Of a stretch of DNA of 9,938 bases, positions 5,553 to 9,938 are shown one piece after another. Every line of letters begins with the position of its first letter. Positions within the stretch are counted from its first letter, which is position 1. Position numbers and translations under genes: made by a program. Under the pieces are notes generated by a model. It was not told where the DNA came from. It saw only the letters and a list, made by a program, of their open reading frames with translations, and searched no databases. Origin of the DNA: DASWJZ01 sp964487455 (lineage in GTDB: Bacteria; Pseudomonadota; Alphaproteobacteria; Rhizobiales; Afifellaceae); contig CAZARE010000314.1 in assembly GCA_964487455.1 (NCBI GenBank), positions 1 to 9,938 of the forward strand. The letters are read 5' to 3'.

Positions 5553-7058
5553 ATGCATTCCAGCCCAGTCGCAGAGCCGCAGAGGGAGGTTGACCGGAAC
5601 CTGCGCGGCCCGGCCGGCCTCGTCGCCGCGCTCTGCCTGGCGCAGATCGCCTTGTGGACGATCGTTCCGGCTCTCATACATCGGGCGCCGCCGCTCGACG
5701 TGGTGGAGCTCTACATGTCCGGCCGAGAGTGGGTTCTGCTCACCTACAAGCACCCGCAGCTCCCGGCCTGGATACTGGAGATCGCCCGCCAGCTCACCGG
5801 AGCGCTTGGCTGGCCGGCCTACCTCGTCTCCCAGCTCTGCGTTGCCGCGACCTTCGTGCTCGTGTTCCTTCTCGGCCGCGATCTTTTGGGACCGCGCCGC
5901 GCGGCGGTGGGAACATTGCTGCTGACGGGCGTCTACTACTATTCGTTCCCCACGCCGGAGTTCAATCACAACGTCGCGCAGATGCCGATCTGGGCCGCGG
6001 CGACGTTCTTTCTCTGGCGCGCAGCGCAGACCGGCCGGACCGTGTGGTGGCTAGCTTTGGCTGTCGCTGCCGCCGCCGGACTCTACGCGAAGTTCACGGT
6101 GGCGATGCTCCTCGCCGTCGCCGTCCTGTGGGTGCTCGCCGACCACGGCGCGCGGCGCAATCTCGCGCGCCGCGGCCCGTGGATCGGACTCGTCGTATTC
6201 GTGCTGCTCGTCGCCCCGCTGGCGCAGGCGCTGGTGGCGGTCGATTTCCTACCGTTCCACTACGCGGCAGCGCGCTCCGCCGGCCAATCGCCTAACCCCC
6301 TCGGCTTCCTGCTCGCACAGCTCGCCGACCACGCTGGGCTGTTCGCGATCCTGGCCGTGGCGTTTCTCCTGCCGCGGCGCTCGGCCGCCAGCTCGGCCAC
6401 CGAGGGACGCGATTTCGCTCCGGGCGCCTTGCGCTTCCTGCTTTTCTTCACGATCGCGCCGCTCGTAATGGTGCTGGCGGTCGCCGCCGTCTCGGGCGCC
6501 AAGGACATGTGGGGCGCTCCGATGTTCAACCTGTCCGGCCTGCTCGCGATGGCGCTCGTGCCCCGCCTCGACCATGTGTCGCTCAAGCGCATCGCCGTGC
6601 TCGCGGGGCTGTTCGTCGTCGGGGTCCCGGCGGTCTATGCGGGCGTCTACTGGGCGAAGGAGTTCCGCAGTTCTCCGACGCGCGTGGCCTGGCCGCATGC
6701 GGAGGTCGCCGCCCGATTCAACGAGCTCTGGCGCCGGGAGACGGCGGTGCCGCTCTCGATCGTCGGCGGCGAGCCGTGGACGGCCGGCCTCGTCGGAACC
6801 TTGAGCCCTGACGAGCCTTCCATCTATACCGAGCTCAATCGCGCCTATTCGCCCTGGATAACGGCCGACAGGCTGCGCCGCGAGGGAATGCTGGTGGTAT
6901 GGGGGGACAATTGGAGCCTCGATCTCGGGGAGCTTGCCGGGTCGCTCGCGGATTTCGAGACCGGAAGCGAGGAGTTTCTCTGGTCGAGCCGACCTGGCGC
7001 GCCTCCGGTGAGCGTCAACTACATCATTGTTCCTCCCGCCGAGGATCGCGGTGAGTGA
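5553..7058 (+). CDS. ArnT-like membrane glycosyltransferase (GT83/PMT_2 family)
   Basis: A 501-residue integral membrane protein with about ten to eleven hydrophobic segments (roughly 22-42, 88-108, 117-131, 145-157, 164-179, 181-196, 209-229, 252-274, 293-313, 323-338, 346-366) and a soluble C-terminal domain from about 370. The first periplasmic loop carries the acidic pair expected of GT-C enzymes (LDVVELY, Asp49/Glu52), followed by YKHPQLPAW (65-73); EFNHN (136-140) is another polar loop motif. ArnT-type enzymes take a sugar from an undecaprenyl-phosphate donor and attach it to lipid A or another acceptor in the periplasm. The following GT2 and deacetylase genes would supply that donor, so a FlmK/LgmB-like role is inferred. 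Acceptor and sugar are not determinable here; Rgt-type galacturonic acid transferases are an alternative. The ATG at 5553 lacks a Shine-Dalgarno; the stop overlaps the next gene by 8 nt. Confidence 0.85.
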   Translation: MHSSPVAEPQREVDRNLRGPAGLVAALCLAQIALWTIVPALIHRAPPLDVVELYMSGREWVLLTYKHPQLPAWILEIARQLTGALGWPAYLVSQLCVAATFVLVFLLGRDLLGPRRAAVGTLLLTGVYYYSFPTPEFNHNVAQMPIWAAATFFLWRAAQTGRTVWWLALAVAAAAGLYAKFTVAMLLAVAVLWVLADHGARRNLARRGPWIGLVVFVLLVAPLAQALVAVDFLPFHYAAARSAGQSPNPLGFLLAQLADHAGLFAILAVAFLLPRRSAASSATEGRDFAPGALRFLLFFTIAPLVMVLAVAAVSGAKDMWGAPMFNLSGLLAMALVPRLDHVSLKRIAVLAGLFVVGVPAVYAGVYWAKEFRSSPTRVAWPHAEVAARFNELWRRETAVPLSIVGGEPWTAGLVGTLSPDEPSIYTELNRAYSPWITADRLRREGMLVVWGDNWSLDLGELAGSLADFETGSEEFLWSSRPGAPPVSVNYIIVPPAEDRGE

Positions 7059-8073
7059 AGCGGGCGCGGCAGACCCGGAGGACCGCCGCGCGCCCGGGCG
7101 CCGATTGACCGTCGTCGTCCCGGTCCTCGACGAGGAGGGCGGGCTGCAGCGGCTCTTCGATGCGCTTGCGCCGGCGCTTGAAGAGACCGGGATGAGCTGG
7201 TCGATACTCTTCGTCGACGACGGCTCGACCGACGGCACGCTGAGTGCGATCCGGGCGCTTCGCGGGAAGGATGCGCGCGTGACCGCGGTGGCGCTCAGCC
7301 GCAATTTCGGCAAGGAAATCGCCATCGCGGCGGGGCTTCGCTACGCACAAGGCGACGCGATCGTGCTGATGGACGCCGACCTGCAACATCCTCCGCAGGT
7401 CATTCCCGGATTCGTCGCGCGCTGGCGCGAGGGCTATGACGTCGTGCTCGGCCAGCGCCGCGACAGCAAGGCGCTGGGTCTCGCACGGCGTTTCTGGTCC
7501 CGCTCTTTCCATGTCTTGTTTCGCACGATCGCGCGCACCGAGATGACGCCGGGCGCCGCCGACTTCGTGCTTCTCGACCGCAAGGCTGTCGATGCTCTGA
7601 ACCGGCTCGGCGAGCGTACGCGGTTCACCAAGGGGCTTTACGGCTGGATCGGCTACCATTCGACCACGGTGCCGTTCGAATGCGTGGTGCGGGCTTCCGG
7701 AAAATCGCGATGGGGATTCGTGCGCCTGATGCAGTTCGCCCTCGACGGGCTCGTCTCTTTCTCAAACGTGCCGTTGAAGATCTGGTCGTACATGGGACTG
7801 GTCGTCTCGTTCCTGGCGCTGGCTTACTCCCTGGTGTTCTTTGTCCGCACCTTGCTCTACGGCGCCGACGTACCGGGCTTTCCCTCGCTCATCGTGTCGG
7901 TGATGTTCTTCGCCGGCGTTCAGCTGATCTCGCTCGGCGTGATCGGCGAGTATCTGGCGCGCATCTACGAGGAGGTGAAGGCGCGTCCGTTGTTCCTCGT
8001 AGCGGAGGAGATCGGCGTCACCAGGCCGGCCGAGGAGGCCGTTGGATCGCGGAAGGTGGATCAAGATCGCTAG
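7051..8073 (+). CDS. Polyprenyl-phosphate glycosyltransferase, GT2 (ArnC/GtrB/FlmF-like)
   Basis: A 340-residue family 2 glycosyltransferase that should transfer a sugar from a nucleotide sugar to undecaprenyl phosphate at the cytoplasmic face. The GT-A domain shows LTVVVPVLDEEGGL (19-32), FVDDGSTDGT (54-63), SRNFGKE (83-89) and the DXD-like LMDADLQHPP (106-115). Two C-terminal membrane helices (about 248-268 and 278-298) precede GEYLARIYEEVKARP (299-313), the signature tail of ArnC/GtrB/YfdH-type enzymes. I chose the GTG at 7051 because GAGGA lies 5 nt upstream; the first in-frame start, TTG at 7027, lies deep within the preceding gene. It overlaps the GT83 gene by 8 nt and the deacetylase gene by about 32 nt, which indicates coupled translation in one operon. 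The likely sugar is an N-acetylhexosamine, inferred only from the adjacent deacetylase. Confidence 0.92.
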   Translation: MSEAGAADPEDRRAPGRRLTVVVPVLDEEGGLQRLFDALAPALEETGMSWSILFVDDGSTDGTLSAIRALRGKDARVTAVALSRNFGKEIAIAAGLRYAQGDAIVLMDADLQHPPQVIPGFVARWREGYDVVLGQRRDSKALGLARRFWSRSFHVLFRTIARTEMTPGAADFVLLDRKAVDALNRLGERTRFTKGLYGWIGYHSTTVPFECVVRASGKSRWGFVRLMQFALDGLVSFSNVPLKIWSYMGLVVSFLALAYSLVFFVRTLLYGADVPGFPSLIVSVMFFAGVQLISLGVIGEYLARIYEEVKARPLFLVAEEIGVTRPAEEAVGSRKVDQDR

Positions 8074-8968
8074 GCACGCCAAAGTGCCGGGACATCGCGG
8101 CGTCATCCTGTGCGCCGACGACTATGGCCTGACGCCCGGCGTTTCCGCGGCAATTCTCTCGCTTGCTGCCGCTGGGCGGTTGTCCGCGACAAGCGCGCTC
8201 GTCACACTGCCCGACTGGCCGGCGCATGCGCGGGACCTGGCCGAATGCCGCAAGTTTCTGACCGTGGGGCTGCACCTCAACCTGACGCTGGGGCGGCCGC
8301 TCGCGGCGATGCCGCGCCTGGCTCCGGGCGGCGACTTTCCGAGTATCGGCCGCCTGCTGCGGCTGGCTCTGAGCGGTGCGCTCGACCGTGACGAGATCCG
8401 CGCCGAGGCAACGCGTCAGCTGGCGCTCTTCGAAGCCGCGTTCGGCTTCCCGCCCGATTTCGTCGATGGGCATCACCATGTCCATGCGCTGCCCGGAGTG
8501 AGGCGGGCGGTGCTCGACGCGCTCTCGGAGTACGCTCCCGCGGGGGGCCTGCTCGTGCGTGACCCCTCCGACCGATGGGGCCGCATCCTCGGCCGTCCGG
8601 CGAGGGCAAAGGCGCTGTTCGTCGCGCTTCTCTCAGGCGATCTCGCGGATCAGGCGACAAGACGGAGTTTCGTCGTCAATGTGGGTTTTGCCGGCTTCTC
8701 CAGCTTTTCCGCGCGGCGGTCCTTCGATTGGGAGCTCGATCAATTTCTCCGCGGGGCCGGCCCCGGACACATGATCATGTGTCACCCCGGACGGCCTGAT
8801 TCCAAGCTGGCGGAACTCGACACGGTGAGCGACCGTCGGCAGGAGGAGCTCGACGTCCTTGCCCGGCGCGGCGATCTGCAATCCTGGCTGTGGCGGCCAA
8901 GGCGGAGCGGCGCGGAGCAACGCTGCGACTGGCCGCATGTTCCCGCCGGGCGTGCGCTCGATACTTAG
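8042..8968 (+). CDS. YdjC/ChbG-family (NaxD/HpnK-like) carbohydrate deacetylase
   Basis: A 308-residue member of the ChbG/YdjC family of metal-dependent N-deacetylases. Expected metal and catalytic motifs are intact: LCADDYG (23-29, Asp26/Asp27), VGLHLNL (75-81, His78), VDGHHHVHALP (141-151, the His cluster) and MIMCHPGRPD (244-253, His248). ChbG deacetylates chitobiose; NaxD of Francisella and LgmC of Bordetella deacetylate an undecaprenyl-phosphate-linked N-acetylhexosamine before transfer to lipid A. The neighbouring ArnC-like and ArnT-like genes favour the latter role. HpnK, a hopanoid-linked relative, is less likely because no other hpn gene is nearby. The TTG at 8042 has GAGGAGG (8032-8038) upstream and overlaps the GT2 gene; GTG at 8084 is an alternative start that would leave a 10-nt gap. 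The TAG stop at 8966-8968 overlaps the rpsP stop on the other strand. Confidence 0.88.
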   Translation: MDRGRWIKIARHAKVPGHRGVILCADDYGLTPGVSAAILSLAAAGRLSATSALVTLPDWPAHARDLAECRKFLTVGLHLNLTLGRPLAAMPRLAPGGDFPSIGRLLRLALSGALDRDEIRAEATRQLALFEAAFGFPPDFVDGHHHVHALPGVRRAVLDALSEYAPAGGLLVRDPSDRWGRILGRPARAKALFVALLSGDLADQATRRSFVVNVGFAGFSSFSARRSFDWELDQFLRGAGPGHMIMCHPGRPDSKLAELDTVSDRRQEELDVLARRGDLQSWLWRPRRSGAEQRCDWPHVPAGRALDT

Positions 8969-9588
8969 GCGGCGGGCGCCTTCGCATCGTCGGAGGCGGC
9001 TTCCTCCTCGGCGGGCTCCTCAGCGGTCTCGGCGGCGGTCTCCGCGACGGCCGAGGCGGCGGTCTCTGCGGCGGGGGCCGCGGGTTCGGCGGCAGCCTCC
9101 TCAGCCGGCGCTTCCGGAGCGGCCTCAGCCAGCGCTTCCGGAGCGGCCTCAGCCAGCGCTTCCGGAGCGGCCTCAGCCGGCGCTTCCGGAGCGGCCTCAG
9201 CCGGCGCTTCCGCGGCGGCCTCAGCAGGAGCTTCCGCGGCGGCCTTGGCCTCCTCTTCCTTCTTCTTGCGCTCCTCCTTGCGCTCCTCAGCCTTCTTGCC
9301 GGGCAGCGCCTTCTTCGGATTGAGCCGCGCCTCGCGCTTCATCACGCCGGCCTGGTCGAGGAAGCGCAGCACGCGGTCGGTCGGCTGGGCGCCCTTCGAC
9401 AGCCAGTGCTCGATGCGCTCCAGCTTCAGCGTCACGCGATCGGCGGAGTCGCTCGGGAGGAGAGGGTTGTAGGTGCCCACCTTCTCGATGAAGCGTCCGT
9501 CGCGCGGCGCGCGCTCGTCCGCCACCACGACGCGATAGTAGGGACGCTTCTTCGTGCCCCCGCGCGCCAGTCTGATCTTCACTGCCAT
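8965..9588 (-). CDS. rpsP: 30S ribosomal protein S16 with a long repetitive C-terminal tail
   Basis: S16 is a primary-binding 30S protein that stabilises the 16S 5' domain. Residues 1-93 are the complete core: MAVKIRLARGGTKKRPYYRV (1-20), DGRFIEKVGTYNP (30-42), LERIEHWLSKGAQPTDRV (56-73) and VMKREARLNPKK (82-93). Bacterial S16 is usually about 80-90 residues, and alphaproteobacterial forms often have extra tails; this one is 207 residues. The tail has a Lys/Glu stretch (99-115), six copies of an 8-residue (A/P)EA(P/L)AEAA repeat (about 118-165) and an acidic Ala/Glu end. The ATG at 9588 has AAGGG with about 9-nt spacing; the frame extends to 9663, but that part lies in the palindromic repeat. 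Its stop (TAA, 8967-8965) overlaps the convergent deacetylase stop. Confidence 0.96.
   Translation of the reverse strand: MAVKIRLARGGTKKRPYYRVVVADERAPRDGRFIEKVGTYNPLLPSDSADRVTLKLERIEHWLSKGAQPTDRVLRFLDQAGVMKREARLNPKKALPGKKAEERKEERKKKEEEAKAAAEAPAEAAAEAPAEAAPEAPAEAAPEALAEAAPEALAEAAPEAPAEEAAAEPAAPAAETAASAVAETAAETAEEPAEEEAASDDAKAPAA
9101..9244 (-). repeat. Six tandem 24-bp units encoding the S16 tail
   Basis: Six head-to-tail units of exactly 24 bp (9101-9124, 9125-9148, 9149-9172, 9173-9196, 9197-9220, 9221-9244) lie within rpsP. Each encodes eight residues of the type PEAPAEAA. The second and third units are identical, and the first and fourth are identical; these four differ from one another at one position only. 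The two units nearest the S16 core are more diverged. The in-frame period and near-identity suggest growth by slippage or unequal recombination. Confidence 0.9.
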
Positions 9589-9633
9589 CTTTGAGTTCCC
9601 TTCGAACGAAGCCGGATTGTGTTCAGAACTGTC

Positions 9634-9728
9634 GTCATGCCCGGGCTTGACCCGGGCATCCATTCCGGAACGGTCGCGAAACGCGCCGCCGCAACGGAGT
9701 GGATTGCCGGATCAAGTCCGGCAATGAC
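9634..9728. repeat. Palindromic interspersed repeat (RIME-like) in the rpsP leader
   Basis: Two 29-nt arms (9634-9662 and 9700-9728) form an inverted repeat with 23 of 29 matches around a 37-nt spacer. Each arm is itself a hairpin with a 9-bp stem and 5-nt loop: ATGCCCGGG/CCCGGGCAT (9637-9659) and ATTGCCGGA/TCCGGCAAT (9703-9725). All six differences between the arms fall in three stem pairs and keep base pairing. The type is familiar from Hyphomicrobiales intergenic regions, and its translation gives the well-known spurious AGLDPAIH and MPGSSPGMTT peptides. It lies in the 178-nt ffh-rpsP gap, so it would be transcribed ahead of rpsP if ffh and rpsP share a message. Which named repeat family it belongs to was not checked. 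Confidence 0.85.
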
Positions 9729-9766
9729 GGCAAGGTTGGGTGTCGCTGGGTCTATGCTGCGAAGTG

Positions 9767-9938
9767 TCATTTCTTGAACTTCGTCTTGATCCGCGGCCCG
9801 CCAACGCCGGGCAGGCCGGGAAGCCCGCTTCCGGGCATTCCGCCGAAACCGCCGGGCAAGCCGCCTGGGAGACCGCCCATTCCTCCCGGCAATCCCCCCG
9901 GAAGGCCGCCGAGCCCGCCTTTCTGCAATTGCTCCAGC
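9767..9938 (-). CDS. ffh: Signal recognition particle GTPase Ffh, C-terminal end (partial)
   Basis: The last 56 codons of a gene whose start lies beyond the window's right edge. The visible peptide begins LEQLQKGG and continues as a Gly/Leu/Pro/Met-rich tail with repeated LPGG (residues 12-47 of the fragment), ending in the basic RIKTKFKK and a TGA at 9769-9767. Ffh proteins of alphaproteobacteria have such Gly/Pro/Met-rich tails after the methionine-rich M domain, which binds 4.5S RNA and signal peptides. The GTPase domain is not in view, so the call rests on the tail and on the conserved ffh-rpsP neighbourhood. The gene targets nascent membrane proteins to the Sec/YidC machinery at the inner membrane. 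Confidence 0.85.
   Translation of the reverse strand, partial: LEQLQKGGLGGLPGGLPGGMGGLPGGLPGGFGGMPGSGLPGLPGVGGPRIKTKFKK

Noticed and set aside
8042..8968. Assignment of the deacetylase as hopanoid-associated HpnK
   Set aside because: No squalene or hopanoid gene is nearby; the GT83 and GT2 partners fit a NaxD/LgmC-like role better.
9101..9244. CRISPR array
   Set aside because: The 24-bp units are contiguous with no spacers, and they keep the rpsP reading frame.
9606..9617. CTTC/GAAG mini-hairpin just before the rpsP Shine-Dalgarno
   Set aside because: Only four pairs around a four-base loop; too small to claim regulation.
8965..9663. rpsP starting at the ATG at 9663
   Set aside because: The extra 25 residues come from the repeat element, whereas the ATG at 9588 begins the universal S16 N-terminus and has a Shine-Dalgarno.
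9579..9770. Short open frame with AGLDPAIH and MPGSSPGMTT peptides
   Set aside because: This is the well-known spurious translation of the palindromic repeat, not a gene.

Overview
The window looks like a piece of chromosome from a high-GC alphaproteobacterium, most likely Hyphomicrobiales (Rhizobiales). The evidence is the conserved ffh-rpsP-rimM-trmD-rplS-leuC order on the minus strand, the extended Ala/Glu-rich tails on S16 and L19, and a palindromic intergenic repeat of the kind common in that order. No species can be named. There are no rRNA or tRNA genes, no CRISPR array, and no recognisable transposase, integrase or phage gene.

Layout from left to right: a small secreted four-cysteine protein (117-431, +); a short tail-anchored membrane protein (485-736, -) directly behind leuC (745-2148, -); a secreted phosphodiester glycosidase-domain protein (2245-3015, +) divergent from leuC; rplS (3064-3537, -) with a leader that carries a good sigma70-type promoter and hairpins; the tightly packed run rimM - antibiotic biosynthesis monooxygenase-like gene - trmD (5342 down to 3799, -); a three-gene plus-strand cassette (5553-8968); rpsP (9588 down to 8965, -); a palindromic repeat element (9634-9728); and the last 56 codons of ffh (9767-9938, -).

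The housekeeping part serves ribosome production and protein export: S16, the 16S maturation factor RimM, the tRNA m1G37 methyltransferase TrmD, L19 and the SRP GTPase Ffh. LeuC belongs to leucine biosynthesis.

The most notable content is the plus-strand cassette set between rpsP and rimM, which are usually adjacent. It encodes an ArnT-like (GT83/PMT_2) membrane glycosyltransferase, an ArnC/GtrB-type polyprenyl-phosphate glycosyltransferase, and a YdjC/ChbG-family deacetylase. The genes overlap by 8 and about 32 nt, so they form one transcription unit. This trio matches the logic of Francisella FlmF2-NaxD-FlmK and the Bordetella Lgm system. There an N-acetylhexosamine is loaded on undecaprenyl phosphate, deacetylated, and moved to lipid A on the periplasmic side. 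I infer an amino-sugar modification of lipid A or another envelope glycan; the sugar and acceptor cannot be read from sequence. The cassette ends by overlapping its stop codon with that of rpsP, and it separates rimM-trmD from rpsP, so the lower half of the operon must have its own promoter.
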